From Acinetobacter sp. ANC 7912 (GTDB lineage Bacteria; Pseudomonadota; Gammaproteobacteria; Pseudomonadales; Moraxellaceae), in assembly GCF_039862785.1 (NCBI RefSeq), contig NZ_CP156795.1, positions 2,046,001 to 2,110,000 on the forward strand: 64,000 nucleotides of DNA, given 5' to 3'. A program made the position numbers and the translations under genes. Of the stretch, positions 35,092 to 44,113 are shown in pieces. The notes below the pieces were generated by a model. The model saw nothing but the letters and a program-made list of their open reading frames with translations, was not told where the DNA came from and ran no database searches. The number at the start of each line of letters is the position of its first letter. The first letter of the stretch is position 1.

Positions 35092-36012
35092 TTAATGGAT
35101 ACGCTGTTCAATCCGCAATGAGCGTTTTTTAATGATATTCGCCAGTCCATAAAAGATCAGGCTCAACACAGCTGATATGCTCAGCACCATCCAAATCAGG
35201 ATTTTCACCCAACTTTCCAGACGGCTGGCCTGCTGTACTTGTGGTGTGACAGTTTCAGCAAGCGGTGTCATGGTCTTGCCATACACCTGTTGCTGCATGG
35301 TCCAGAGCTGTTCCGGCTTGAAACCATATTCTTCAAAATTTCGATCATTCTTTTCCGCCTGAATCAGTCGCAGTACATGTGGTCGGGCTGCAGACAGATC
35401 AGCAGGATTATGCAACAAAGCGGTTTGCGCCAGCAAATAGGACTTCACCGGTGCTGCCACCTCTTCTGTCTCTGACAGATAACGCGCCATTTCGCTGTCG
35501 TTGATATTACTGTCATAATACACCACTTTCTGGTAAGCATCGTCATGATCACCGTTCAGATCATGCTGCCAATAGGTGAGGCCACTCCAGATCAGAATAA
35601 AGGCAAGCAGCCAGCCGACAAATTTCTGCACAAAGGACTGAAATTTGACATAGAAGTAACGGATTTTTTTCAGGAAGTGCATCACAAAGAATGCACCAAT
35701 AAAGGAAGAAAATAGTTTCAAAATCAGCCAACCAAACCAGCTGAGCAGGTTCAGGAAATAGTCCGGGCTGTCCCCAATACTCGCCAGATTGGCATCCACA
35801 CTGACCGGTAAATGCAGCTGCTGTACTTCAGTACTCAGGCCAAAGAATCCATAAACCAGTTCCTGATGCAGAAATAAGCCAATGATCGAAACTATAGCGA
35901 CCGTAGTTGTGGTGACACCGAGCAGCATCAGGCGATGCTGCCGATTTTTCAGTGCCACTACACCCTGCTCGATTTCCCGAGGATTTACTGCATACTCATC
36001 TAATGGGGGCAA
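35092..36012 (-). CDS. membrane protein in the TelA operon
   Basis: About 306 residues. The start is likely the TTG at 36012 (MPPLDEYAVNPREIEQG) with GAGGAG six bases upstream; a TTG at 36042 is an alternative, too close to its own AAGG. Hydrophobic helices near 45-65, 95-125, 140-160 and 280-300 (counting from the longer start), with an extended soluble part between the last two. No motif recognised. It is last of three genes read together with two TelA-like proteins, 3 to 33 bp after telA, suggesting a membrane partner of that complex. Confidence 0.7.
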   Translation of the reverse strand: MPPLDEYAVNPREIEQGVVALKNRQHRLMLLGVTTTTVAIVSIIGLFLHQELVYGFFGLSTEVQQLHLPVSVDANLASIGDSPDYFLNLLSWFGWLILKLFSSFIGAFFVMHFLKKIRYFYVKFQSFVQKFVGWLLAFILIWSGLTYWQHDLNGDHDDAYQKVVYYDSNINDSEMARYLSETEEVAAPVKSYLLAQTALLHNPADLSAARPHVLRLIQAEKNDRNFEEYGFKPEQLWTMQQQVYGKTMTPLAETVTPQVQQASRLESWVKILIWMVLSISAVLSLIFYGLANIIKKRSLRIEQRIH

Positions 36013-36045
36013 ACCAGACTCCTCTGCGTGAGCCGGAATCAATCC

Positions 36046-37185
36046 TTAGTTCGATTCAGACCCGTCTGTACTCGATTCAATGACCAGATAATTGAGATTA
36101 TCCTGTAAGGCTTTCAGACGCGCAGTCGCTTCAGTACGTTTCTGCATGCCTTCTTTCTGAATCTTGATGACATCATTTACTGTATTAATGAGGGTGTTCT
36201 GGACGTGTTCAAGCGTTTCTACGTCAATCACTGAACGCTGGTTGGCACGTGCCGTATCTACCGAGTTCTGATGCAGCAAATCCGCATTCCGGCGCAGCAG
36301 TTCATTGGTGGCATCATCAATGCTATTTGCTAATTGAACACTATTCTTCTGCTCATGCAGGGAAATCGCCAAACTGATCTGGTTCTTCCAGGCCGGTAAA
36401 GTAATGTTCTTGATCGCATAAAACTTATCGACCAGCATCAGATTATTGGACTGGATAATACGGATCATGGGTAAGGTCTGCATTGCGGATTGTTGCAACA
36501 CCTGCAGGTCACTAATACGTTTTTCCAGATTATTCGCGAGATGATTCAGGTCATAAATTTTCTGGGTGGTGGTCTGATCCTGTGGCAAGGCAGTCAACTC
36601 AGCAATTTCATGTTGCAGTTCCTGCTCACGGATACGACCAGCGGCAATATGAATCCCAAGCTGCTTATATTCTTCCTGTACGCCCTCGAACATTTTATCT
36701 AGCGTCGAAACACGTGCTTTTAGCCCAGACTGTGAGGTTTCAATTTCCTTGACCAAGACATCTATCTGTTCCTTGGTAGTATTAAAGTGTGCATCAAAAC
36801 TCTGTTTGGCACCCTTAAATTTATTCAGCAAATTACCAAAGAAACCAGACGTTTTGCTTTTACTCAGGATACTGGATGCATTCAGCTGCTGTGCTACTTG
36901 CACCACCTGATTCAGTTTATGCCCGGTCGCATCCAGATCACGGTTCTGTACCAGATTCAGCAATTCATCGGTATAGGTCGAAGTTTTGGTAGCAATATTT
37001 TTGCCGTATTCAGCTACGGCAGTATGACTCATCTCCTGTAATTCTTTGCGTGCTGCCAGCACCTCCTGAAAGTCCTCAGGCTTTAAGCCCAGTTCTTTCA
37101 GGTCCATTTGCTGAAATTTCTGTTCAGCAAGTTCATTTGCTTTTTCTTGGTTATCAGGCAGATTTACAGTATCAGGATTGGTCAT
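36046..37185 (-). CDS. telA: TelA/KlaA-family (toxic anion resistance) protein
   Basis: 379 residues, mostly helical and coiled coil, with the family core: NLVQNRDLDATGHKLNQVV, FDAHFNTTKEQIDVLVKEI, then MIRIIQSNNLMLVDKFY and ITLPAWKNQISLAISLHEQ. Cytoplasmic. TelA homologues are linked to tellurite and envelope-stress resistance, but the mechanism is unknown. Middle gene of a three-gene operon, 16 bp after a second, diverged TelA-like gene. Confidence 0.88.
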   Translation of the reverse strand: MTNPDTVNLPDNQEKANELAEQKFQQMDLKELGLKPEDFQEVLAARKELQEMSHTAVAEYGKNIATKTSTYTDELLNLVQNRDLDATGHKLNQVVQVAQQLNASSILSKSKTSGFFGNLLNKFKGAKQSFDAHFNTTKEQIDVLVKEIETSQSGLKARVSTLDKMFEGVQEEYKQLGIHIAAGRIREQELQHEIAELTALPQDQTTTQKIYDLNHLANNLEKRISDLQVLQQSAMQTLPMIRIIQSNNLMLVDKFYAIKNITLPAWKNQISLAISLHEQKNSVQLANSIDDATNELLRRNADLLHQNSVDTARANQRSVIDVETLEHVQNTLINTVNDVIKIQKEGMQKRTEATARLKALQDNLNYLVIESSTDGSESN

Positions 37186-37201
37186 AGTTCACCTTATATT
37201 G

Positions 37202-37993
37202 TTATGTTTTCGAGGGCTTCTCGAGCGATTTTTTTAACGTTTTAATTAGATTTTCACGGCTATTATCAAGTTTTTCCAGATCACTTGTCGAGTGCTTCGT
37301 GTTTGTTTGTTTGACATGATATTGCCAGGCCGGAATTAACACCTGCTGCGCTTCCTGAAATCGGTCCAATAAACTGAAAGAAAGCTGTTGTGACAATTGC
37401 ATCTGGGTGATGGCGATATCATTACTGGCTTGCAAGGTGCGCAAGGTATGAATTTTCTTGGACAAACGTTCCTTGAAATTATCTAATGGATGCTGATTCT
37501 TGACGAACTGCGGATATTCCTGCAAAAACTCCTCCGCTGCGACAATATGCTTGGCCATCTGCTCCCGCAATCCAGATAGCTGCTGAAAACGTGCCTGGGA
37601 TTTCTGGATTTCTATCTGCAGCTTGTGACTTAGGTGACTGGCCTGGTCAAGCAGACGATCCAGATTTCGATAATACTGCACCTGACTGGAACCATAATCC
37701 AGATCAATCCCCAGCCATTTTTGCAGGGCATTAAATTTGCGCTTTTTCAGATATTTTTTCGAATCTGCCAGTGCCTGAATAATTTTCTCAATAGTCTGGC
37801 TCAATTGCTGGGTGAGATGTGGATCAACACCATCCAACAAGACTGACTGAGCCTGAATCAGCTGATCGGCATAGTGATTGAGTCGGTACTGGTCATGGAG
37901 CAGAGGGACAAGCTCGTTGCGCTTGATGCTTAAAATCTCATTCGGATCTACTGCTATCTCCTGGATCGGGATCAAAACATCTATCTGTGACAT
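37202..37993 (-). CDS. diverged TelA-like coiled-coil protein
   Basis: 263 residues, strongly helical with long heptads (SHLSHKLQIEIQKSQARFQQL). The segment SFSLLDRFQEAQQVLIPAWQYHV lines up with NLMLVDKFYAIKNITLPAWKNQI of the adjacent TelA (shared D-F, then LPAW/IPAW), so I read it as a shortened, diverged TelA relative. First gene of the operon; the promoter should lie in the 367 bp spacer upstream. Function unknown, presumably forms a heteromer with TelA. Confidence 0.72.
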   Translation of the reverse strand: MSQIDVLIPIQEIAVDPNEILSIKRNELVPLLHDQYRLNHYADQLIQAQSVLLDGVDPHLTQQLSQTIEKIIQALADSKKYLKKRKFNALQKWLGIDLDYGSSQVQYYRNLDRLLDQASHLSHKLQIEIQKSQARFQQLSGLREQMAKHIVAAEEFLQEYPQFVKNQHPLDNFKERLSKKIHTLRTLQASNDIAITQMQLSQQLSFSLLDRFQEAQQVLIPAWQYHVKQTNTKHSTSDLEKLDNSRENLIKTLKKSLEKPSKT

Positions 37994-38360
37994 GGCCCTT
38001 TAAACTCAGTGAATTCGGTTTTTATACTACGTGTTTTTATTCACCATAACATGTAGCATTTTGCAAACAAGTCTTTTTTATAGCGCTTGCCAGTCAGGTA
38101 ATACAGCTCTCCTTAAGATAGTGTACTGAACTGTTGTAGCAGATCCAGATTCAGAATTCTAACTTGACTGTAATTCCATTCAATCAGCACAATACTTGTA
38201 GATTTTTTTATTTTCCTGATTTAGCCCTTCCATTCATATTGATGTTTTTCTGAACTCAGTAGTAGGTATTTAAACACCTAAAAATCTTAAAAATTCTCGA
38301 AATTTATTCAGGGATTATTTATGATCAGGTTCAATAATAAAGATGTGATCTGAGGGTGAA
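37994..38360. other. intergenic region, 367 bp, divergent promoters
   Basis: AT-rich spacer between the TelA operon and yqhA. It contains an imperfect palindrome TAGGTATTTAAACACCTA (38264-38281), unassigned, and no open frame with a ribosome site. Confidence 0.5.
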
Positions 38361-38849
38361 ATGGAACGTTTCTTTCACAATACCATGTATGCCGCGCGCT
38401 GGATTTTAGCGCCTGTCTACTTCGGGCTATCCTTTGCCTTGCTTTTGCTGGCATTAAAATTCTTTCAGGAAGTTATCCACGTCCTACCACATATTTTTGA
38501 ATATACCGAAGCAGACCTGATTCTGGTCATCCTGTCACTGGTGGACATGACCATGGTCGGTGGCTTGATTGTGATGGTCATGTTCTCAGGCTATGAAAAT
38601 TTCGTCTCCCAGCTCAAGATTGATGAAAATAAAACCCGCCTGAACTGGCTCGGTACCATGGATGCCAATTCGCTCAAACTCAAAGTGGCAGCTTCCATTG
38701 TCGCGATTTCTTCGATTCATTTGCTGCGAATTTTTATGGATGCCCGCAATGTCGATAATGACAAGATCATGTGGTACATCATTATGCATCTAACCTTTGT
38801 GATCTCTGCCTTTATCATGGGTTATCTGGATAAAATTACCAAACATTAA
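38361..38849 (+). CDS. yqhA: YqhA/UPF0114-family membrane protein
   Basis: 162 residues with four membrane helices. Conserved features include [46 protein letters not shown] and a C-terminal helix from [21 protein letters not shown] precedes the ATG. Inner-membrane protein of unknown function, widely conserved. Monocistronic. Confidence 0.9.
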   Translation: MERFFHNTMYAARWILAPVYFGLSFALLLLALKFFQEVIHVLPHIFEYTEADLILVILSLVDMTMVGGLIVMVMFSGYENFVSQLKIDENKTRLNWLGTMDANSLKLKVAASIVAISSIHLLRIFMDARNVDNDKIMWYIIMHLTFVISAFIMGYLDKITKH

Positions 38850-38857
38850 TGACTCAA

Positions 38858-38892
38858 TAAAAAAAGCCCTAGTTTTTAGGGCTTTTTTTATT
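38858..38892. terminator. bidirectional Rho-independent terminator
   Basis: AAAAAAGCCCTA GTTTT TAGGGCTTTTTT hairpin between the converging yqhA and rnk genes. Confidence 0.9.
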
Positions 38893-38913
38893 TCAGGAGA
38901 AATGACTCTGGCT

Positions 38914-39312
38914 TTATAAAAAATCACCTTCCCGTTCAGGCTGATACAATACTTTTTCTACCTTGATCTGCATGATATCGCCATCTGGCTGTGGCCATTC
39001 AATCGTCTGTCCTTCTTCCAGTCCCAGAATCGCTGCACCAACTGGTGCCACAATATTCAGCTGTCCTGGTTCACCGGTAAATTCGTGTGGATAGACCAAG
39101 GTAATCTCTTTCGTCTGGCCTTCAATGGTTACCAGAGCACGTGCATGCATAGTCACGATATTGGCTGGAATATCTTCTGGCTTGACCACTTCTGCCCGTG
39201 CCAGTTCTTCTTCTAGCTGCTCCATCGTTGGAGTTAACTTGGGCTGATGGTCCAGCATGGACTGTAACCTGTTTAAGTCCTGCTCAGATAAAATGATTTG
39301 ATTTTTTTGCAT
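38914..39312 (-). CDS. rnk: nucleoside diphosphate kinase regulator Rnk (GreA/GreB-like)
   Basis: 132 residues from the ATG MQKNQIILSEQDLNRLQ with GGAG six bases upstream; a nine-residue longer reading is unlikely. A short N-terminal helix pair replaces the long Gre coiled coil, followed by the FKBP-like Gre C-terminal domain (PVGAAILGLEEGQTIEWPQ). Rnk binds RNA polymerase near the secondary channel but lacks the acidic tip needed for transcript cleavage. Affects NTP balance in some species. Confidence 0.87.
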   Translation of the reverse strand: MQKNQIILSEQDLNRLQSMLDHQPKLTPTMEQLEEELARAEVVKPEDIPANIVTMHARALVTIEGQTKEITLVYPHEFTGEPGQLNIVAPVGAAILGLEEGQTIEWPQPDGDIMQIKVEKVLYQPEREGDFL

Positions 39313-39430
39313 GCAAACTCTCCTTAACGGGAAATTCAATCAAGATTCACAAATACAGTAAAATTAAATTGTTGATTTAAATTATTTTTAAGCTATATTT
39401 AAAACTAAAACACACCATAAAAAGAAGAAT

Positions 39431-40000
39431 ATGATGTCATTTGTACACTCTGCTTCAACATACAGTACCACGGTTTTTATGCAAGGTCTGCGCAAACAAT
39501 TGCAGCAAGCAGAACTGCAACATAACTTTTATGTCAGTGATGCACTGCAAACCGTGAACTTTGATAATAGTCCACAAAGCCTATTACGTCTGGATCAGTT
39601 CTTCTTTGCCTTTAAAAAACATCTGGGGACTTTAGCACCAGACTTTAGCAAGACCCTGCAAAAGCTGAATACCGTACTATTCATCACCAGTCATATCGGA
39701 TTCTTCATTTGCTCTGAACTAAGCTATCCGGAACACTGGCTTAGTCTGGAAGAGCTGAATATGTTTCCTGTTACACCAACCACTGTCCTAACAGATCCAC
39801 AGTATTATTTTGGTCTGGATATCGGTGGACAGATCGTATTTCCAATTGATTATGTACTGAAACATTTTTTTACTACAGAAACCACTTCCAGCATTAGTGA
39901 AGATATCCACGCGCTGATTCATAAGCTGCAGAACCAACAGCAAATAGATTTACAGCAGAATACGCTTTCTGACTATAGCTACTATTTTAAGTATTGTTAA
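39431..40000 (+). CDS. hypothetical protein, 189 aa
   Basis: Not recognised. Two ATGs stand side by side at the start (MMSFVHSAS) after AGAAG. Soluble, mixed alpha/beta, with many Phe and Tyr (LRLDQFFFAFKKHL, YYFGLDIGGQIVFPIDYVL) and no signal peptide. Codon use looks like its neighbours, so I take it as a resident gene. Ends in a strong terminator shared with glyA. Confidence 0.7.
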   Translation: MMSFVHSASTYSTTVFMQGLRKQLQQAELQHNFYVSDALQTVNFDNSPQSLLRLDQFFFAFKKHLGTLAPDFSKTLQKLNTVLFITSHIGFFICSELSYPEHWLSLEELNMFPVTPTTVLTDPQYYFGLDIGGQIVFPIDYVLKHFFTTETTSSISEDIHALIHKLQNQQQIDLQQNTLSDYSYYFKYC

Positions 40001-40013
40001 TGTGTAAATGAGG

Positions 40014-40048
40014 CATAAAAAAAGCTCCCGATTTGGGAGCTTTTTTCT
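40014..40048. terminator. bidirectional Rho-independent terminator
   Basis: AGCTCCC GATTT GGGAGCT stem with A7 and T6 flanks, between the converging hypothetical gene and glyA. Confidence 0.92.
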
Positions 40049-40061
40049 GCTTTAGCTAAAA

Positions 40062-41315
40062 TTATTTAGCGTATACAGGGAATTTTGCACACACTGCTTC
40101 AACTTTCGCTTTTACAGTGTTGATCACAGCTTCGTCACCTTTGCTGTCCAGGATGTCAGCGATCCAGCCAGCCAGTTCACGAACTTCTGCTTCACCGAAA
40201 CCACGAGTCGTTACTGCTGGAGTACCGATACGGATACCAGAAGTTACGAATGGAGAACGTGGGTCGTTTGGTACAGAGTTTTTGTTCACAGTGATGTGAG
40301 CAGCACCTAACCAAGCATCAGCGTCTTTACCAGTGATGTCTTGTTTGATCAGAGATAATAGGAACAGGTGGTTCTTCGTACCGCCAGAAACAACGTCATA
40401 ACCGCGTTCGATCAGCACTTCAGCCATTGCTTGCGCATTCTTAACCACTTGTTGTTGGTAGGCTTTGTATTCAGGTGCCATTGCTTCTTTGAAGCAGATT
40501 GCTTTCGCAGCAACCGCGTGAACCAGAGGACCACCTTGGTTACCTGGGAATACAGCTGATTGAAGTTTTTTCTCGATTTCTTCGTTTGCTTTCGCTAGGA
40601 TCAGACCTGAACGTGGACCACGAAGTGTTTTGTGAGTCGTAGTTGTAGTTACGTCAGCGATTTGCACTGGGCTTGGGTAAACGCCAGCAGCAACCAGACC
40701 CGCAACGTGTGCCATATCAACAAACAGATAAGCGCCCACTTTGTCCGCAATTTCACGGAAACGCTGCCAGTCTACGATTTGGCTGTATGCAGAGAAACCA
40801 GCCACGATCATTTTTGGCTTATGCTCAAGTGCCAGACGTTCAACTTCTTCGTAGTCGATTTCACCAGTTTCTGGGTTCAGGCCGTATTGAACTGAGTTAT
40901 AAGTTTTACCAGAGAAGCTTACTTTCGCACCGTGAGTCAAGTGACCACCGTGAGCCAGGCTCATACCCAGAACAGTATCACCAGGGTTCAGTAAAGCCAG
41001 GTAAACTGCAGAGTTCGCTTGAGAACCAGCGTGTGGCTGAACGTTAGCGTAATCAGCACCAAAAAGTTCTTTAGCACGGTCAATTGCCAATTGTTCAATT
41101 ACGTCTACATATTCACAACCGCCGTAATAGCGTTTGCCTGGGTAGCCTTCTGCATATTTGTTAGTGAGTTTTGATCCTTGTGCTTCCATTACTGCAGGTG
41201 AGCAGTAGTTTTCAGAAGCAATTAACTCGATGTGCGCTTCTTGGCGAGCATCTTCGTTCGCGATTGCTTGAGCTAGTTCTGGATCAAATTCAGCAATAGA
41301 GATATTGGCAAACAT
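40062..41315 (-). CDS. glyA: serine hydroxymethyltransferase
   Basis: 417 residues, the bacterial norm. PLP enzyme interconverting serine and glycine with tetrahydrofolate, feeding one-carbon units. Clear: [21 protein letters not shown] split at 28-48, [31 protein letters not shown] and the PLP lysine in [14 protein letters not shown]. Highly biased codon use (consistent GGT, CGT, ACC) fits a highly expressed gene. Monocistronic. Confidence 0.97.
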   Translation of the reverse strand: MFANISIAEFDPELAQAIANEDARQEAHIELIASENYCSPAVMEAQGSKLTNKYAEGYPGKRYYGGCEYVDVIEQLAIDRAKELFGADYANVQPHAGSQANSAVYLALLNPGDTVLGMSLAHGGHLTHGAKVSFSGKTYNSVQYGLNPETGEIDYEEVERLALEHKPKMIVAGFSAYSQIVDWQRFREIADKVGAYLFVDMAHVAGLVAAGVYPSPVQIADVTTTTTHKTLRGPRSGLILAKANEEIEKKLQSAVFPGNQGGPLVHAVAAKAICFKEAMAPEYKAYQQQVVKNAQAMAEVLIERGYDVVSGGTKNHLFLLSLIKQDITGKDADAWLGAAHITVNKNSVPNDPRSPFVTSGIRIGTPAVTTRGFGEAEVRELAGWIADILDSKGDEAVINTVKAKVEAVCAKFPVYAK

Positions 41316-41779
41316 TAGCGAGGTCCTATTAAATTAGGGCTTTTAAGCCGTGCTAAGATTGGCGCGTATTGTAGCATGAACTTTGCCATTTTCGATCATG
41401 AACTTTATTCAGTTTTTGATAAATTTTGCGCATTTTTGGAGAAAAATCTGGCAAAGCCAGTAAAATCAAATTATTGAATTGCTTGTGAAGATTTTTATTA
41501 CTTAAACTTTAAAATCCTGGCTGACTATTTTTTAACTTTATATGCCTAGTGAATTCCCTCGCCCTACTCCAAACCCGGCTGATTTTATCAATTACATTTT
41601 TCTGAGCATTCTTATGAAATCTCTTTTCTCTCATCATTTTTTACATCCTATAATTTTTACTAAAAGAAATGCTGTTTTTGATGATTTCACCCATGAAAAC
41701 TGTATTCATCTTCTTGCAGCTTAGCTTTACTGCCCTTTATAGTTACAGTATTCAATCTCTCACGTCACGGTAAAAACGC
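41316..41779. other. intergenic region, 464 bp, divergent promoters
   Basis: Holds the glyA promoter and that of the exonuclease. A GTGCTAAGATTGGC stretch lies near the glyA side. A plus-strand 60-codon open frame (41542-41724) has no ribosome site and skewed composition, so I do not call it. No other structure seen. Confidence 0.5.
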
Positions 41780-42478
41780 ATGCAGGCCATTATTCTTGAT
41801 ACTGAAACTCATACTCTTAACGGTCAGCCGATTGAAATTGCTTATGCGCCTGTAGAGATTCTCGATCATAAAATCAGTCTGGATAAAAGCCGCTTGTTTG
41901 ACCAGCTATATCGCTGTGATGAACCGATTTCTTTTGCTGCCATGGCCGTACACCATATTCTGGAATCAGACCTGGAAGGTCAGCCGCATTACAGCAACTT
42001 TAGCCTGCCTGAAGAAACCACCTATATCATTGGTCATAATATTGACTATGACATCCGTGCCATTGAGAAATGCGGTGTAGATACCTCGAAGATTAAAGCC
42101 ATCTGTACCCTTGCCCTGGCGCGCCGCGTCTGGCCAGATGCCGAAGCACACAATATCTCTGCCCTGATTTATATGATTACCCGTGGCAGCGACCGTGCCC
42201 GTGAAATGATCCGTAAAGCGCACCGTGCCGATATGGACATTATCCTGACCGCGAATATCCTGATGCATATCGTGCATCACCTGAAAATCAGCAGTATTGA
42301 AGAACTGTATGAAGTGTCCGAAGATGCGCGTATCCCACGCACGATTAACTTTGGTAAGCACCGTGGCACTGCCATTGCAGAACTGCCACAGGACTATGTG
42401 CAATGGTTATTGCGTCAGGAAGACCTCGATCCATACCTACGCAAGGCGTTGGAGAATAACGCGATTCTGACTTTATAA
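41780..42478 (+). CDS. ExoX-like 3'-5' exonuclease with C-terminal DUF3820
   Basis: 232 residues. DEDDh exonuclease core with IILDTETHTLNGQPIEIAYA (Exo I, DxE), GHNIDYDIRAI (Exo II) and RKAHRADMDIILTANIL (Exo III, HxxxxD). The tail NFGKHRGTAIAELPQDYVQWLL is a DUF3820-type domain. E. coli exonuclease X has the same order, so a role in DNA repair or RNA/DNA end trimming is likely. Monocistronic with a terminator. Confidence 0.85.
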   Translation: MQAIILDTETHTLNGQPIEIAYAPVEILDHKISLDKSRLFDQLYRCDEPISFAAMAVHHILESDLEGQPHYSNFSLPEETTYIIGHNIDYDIRAIEKCGVDTSKIKAICTLALARRVWPDAEAHNISALIYMITRGSDRAREMIRKAHRADMDIILTANILMHIVHHLKISSIEELYEVSEDARIPRTINFGKHRGTAIAELPQDYVQWLLRQEDLDPYLRKALENNAILTL

Positions 42479-42493
42479 CGGTTTCTATATTAC

Positions 42494-42532
42494 TCCCTGA
42501 ATATTAGATTCAATACTCAGGGATATTTTTTC
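42494..42532 (+). terminator. Rho-independent terminator
   Basis: TCCCTGA(ATATT)/(AATAC)TCAGGGA hairpin then TATTTTTTTT-like tract, 15 bp after the exonuclease stop. Confidence 0.8.
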
Positions 42533-42716
42533 CATTCAAGAAATTCAAATTTTTTTAAATATTCATCGCTTAATTCCTCAGAATTTTAGTCTTTAAAACT
42601 CTTAACTCATTATTTTTTAGAATTAAAAATATATGATTTATAAACTAAGTTATTATTTTTATTAAAGTTCAATAATTATTCCTACAAAAATTAAGTCAAT
42701 CTTAGACTTTCGCGTG

Positions 42717-43133
42717 ATGGAAAGCATCTTCAGACAGGTTCATATAGAAGTGATTGAAATTACTCTGATCACGTTCATGCAATACTATCTCGAATTTGAT
42801 GCCTTTGATAATCCCATGCAGCTCAGCAAGGTGGGCAACTGGGTCATTACCTTTGTCAGTGCTGCCGATGAACTTGAGAATGTCCAGCTGGCGATTACCT
42901 ATGTCCTGCCTCGCCAGATGAGTGATGAGCTACAGCCACGACGCGTACTGATTCATAAGACTGAAAATGAACAGCAATGGCTGATTCAATATATTGAATG
43001 TTTTGACAGTCAAAATAATAAAGAAGTCCAACTACCCCCTTCAGATGAACTGGCACAGCAAACCCTGCAACAGATTCTGGATGAATTTGACCGTTATGAT
43101 GTCAATGTCCAACTCATTTCTGTTGAAGCTTAA
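42717..43133 (+). CDS. hypothetical protein, about 138 aa
   Basis: Not recognised. The start is unclear: ATG at 42717 (MESIFRQVHIEV) has no ribosome site; a GTG at 42714 and an ATG at 42777 (MQYYLEFDAFDNP) are alternatives. Soluble and acidic, with the patterned sequence QLPPSDELAQQTLQQILDEF near the C-terminus. A good terminator follows, which supports expression. No function proposed. Confidence 0.6.
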   Translation: MESIFRQVHIEVIEITLITFMQYYLEFDAFDNPMQLSKVGNWVITFVSAADELENVQLAITYVLPRQMSDELQPRRVLIHKTENEQQWLIQYIECFDSQNNKEVQLPPSDELAQQTLQQILDEFDRYDVNVQLISVEA

Positions 43134-43139
43134 ATCAAA

Positions 43140-43168
43140 CCTAGCCCACTATCGTGGGCTTTTTTAGC
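43140..43168 (+). terminator. Rho-independent terminator
   Basis: AGCCCAC TATC GTGGGCT then TTTTT, 8 bp after the stop of the gene ending at 43133. Confidence 0.9.
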
Positions 43169-43269
43169 TTTCTATACATTCTCTAAATAAAGTGTAAATA
43201 CATCAATTTCTGTAAAGCAAATTTCATTTTATAGAGATTCATCTGCTCTCCCAGATTTAAAACATTCGA

Positions 43270-43302
43270 CAAAAATAAAGCCCATCATCAGATGAGCTCT
43301 AT
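43270..43302 (-). terminator. Rho-independent terminator
   Basis: Minus strand GCTCATC TGAT GATGGGC, with one wobble pair, followed by TTTATTTTT. Confidence 0.72.
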
Positions 43303-43320
43303 CGGTTTTAATCGTGATGA

Positions 43321-43578
43321 TTATTGTGGTGCGGTTTTTAACAATGCTGCCAGCGAATCATGTTCCATGATCCGGTAAATACAGTCATTGCGTTCACTGT
43401 TAAACAATAATTCAATGCTTGGCCGGATAATTTCACCATCGACCATAATATATTCAACCTGTTGAACAATACGGCGGGATGGGTCAATCTCCTTGGCACC
43501 TTCATGCAGCAATGCTTTCGCGTCAAGAACCTTGCCATACTGGTTTTTGACTTTTACATCGATCATTTCATCTGTCAT
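43321..43578 (-). CDS. hypothetical protein, 85 aa
   Basis: MTDEMIDVKVKNQYGKVLD starts after GGAGGGCAGGACG, a strong ribosome site. Small soluble protein with a beta-rich middle (RRIVQQVEYIMVDGEIIRP) and RNDCIYRIMEHDS near the end. Not recognised; no signal peptide or membrane helix. Stands alone and has its own terminator. Confidence 0.75.
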   Translation of the reverse strand: MTDEMIDVKVKNQYGKVLDAKALLHEGAKEIDPSRRIVQQVEYIMVDGEIIRPSIELLFNSERNDCIYRIMEHDSLAALLKTAPQ

Positions 43579-43805
43579 CGTCCTGCCCTCCCTTAATTCT
43601 GATTCTACGATTTCTGCATTTGATTTCTTATAGCACAGTTATGAAAAAGACAAAGGAGGAAAAATGTAAGTATTTTTAGCAGGATAAGTTAAATTAAATA
43701 ATATAAACTTAGAATCAAATAGATAATTTAAGAGAATTTTCCAGACTCAAAATTGCAGTTACATACAATATTTATTGCCTCATCTTTTCATGAAAATTTT
43801 GACAT

Positions 43806-43831
43806 TAAAAAGCCCGCATCGCTGCGGGCTC
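43806..43831 (-). terminator. Rho-independent terminator of the small RNA
   Basis: AGCCCGCA GCGA TGCGGGCT hairpin then TTTTTAATG on the minus strand. Confidence 0.88.
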
Positions 43832-43943
43832 TGTGTTGGATGGCTAGTGCTAGATTTATTGTCGGAACCGAAGTTCTGACTCAACTAACTGTCATTGATC
43901 CGTCCAACTAGATGGTAGCGTCGTTTGGTTTTTGACCTACCGT
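43806..43943 (-). ncRNA. candidate structured small RNA, about 135 nt
   Basis: Non-coding minus-strand stretch with, in order 5' to 3': GGTAG (43937-43941) pairing with CTACC (43914-43918); a long-range stem (43900-43908 with 43835-43843, one mismatch); a UUCG-capped hairpin GTC-GAAC-TTCG-GTTC-GAC (43861-43880); and a terminator AGCCCGCAGCGATGCGGGCT followed by T5. A promoter fits just upstream. No ribosome site or open frame. Not matched by me to 6S, 4.5S, tmRNA or RNase P. Could be a trans-acting regulator or a leader of unknown gene. Confidence 0.6.
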
Positions 43944-43949
43944 GAGTAC

Positions 43950-43978
43950 AATATAGATCGCATAAATTGAGGGAACAA
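43950..43978 (-). promoter_or_regulatory. promoter of the small RNA candidate
   Basis: Minus strand -35 TTGTTC (43973-43978), 17-bp spacer, -10 TATATT (43950-43955), placing the start near 43943, just before the GGTAG stem. Confidence 0.5.
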
Positions 43979-44113
43979 TACCCTTTTACATTTCTAAAAG
44001 TAGATTTATACAAATTTTAAATTGAGTTTTTTATTAAATCCGCTAGTCTTTCAGACTTCCGAAATCACGCATTTCAGCGCAAAATAGCCTGTCTTTTCTT
44101 TTTGCTTTTCCTC

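Larger units (their letters stand above)
43579..44113. other. 535-bp gap containing the small RNA candidate
   Basis: Apart from the structured RNA (about 43806-43943) and its promoter, the remaining AT-rich parts (43579-43805 and 43980-44113) contain no gene I can support. Confidence 0.5.

Noticed and set aside
36046..37185. TelA operon as part of a phage defence island
   Set aside because: No restriction, toxin-antitoxin or other defence genes nearby; flanks are core genes (ahpF, yqhA).
41542..41724. Plus-strand 60-codon frame in the glyA upstream gap
   Set aside because: No ribosome site, odd composition, and no sign of conservation that can be seen here.
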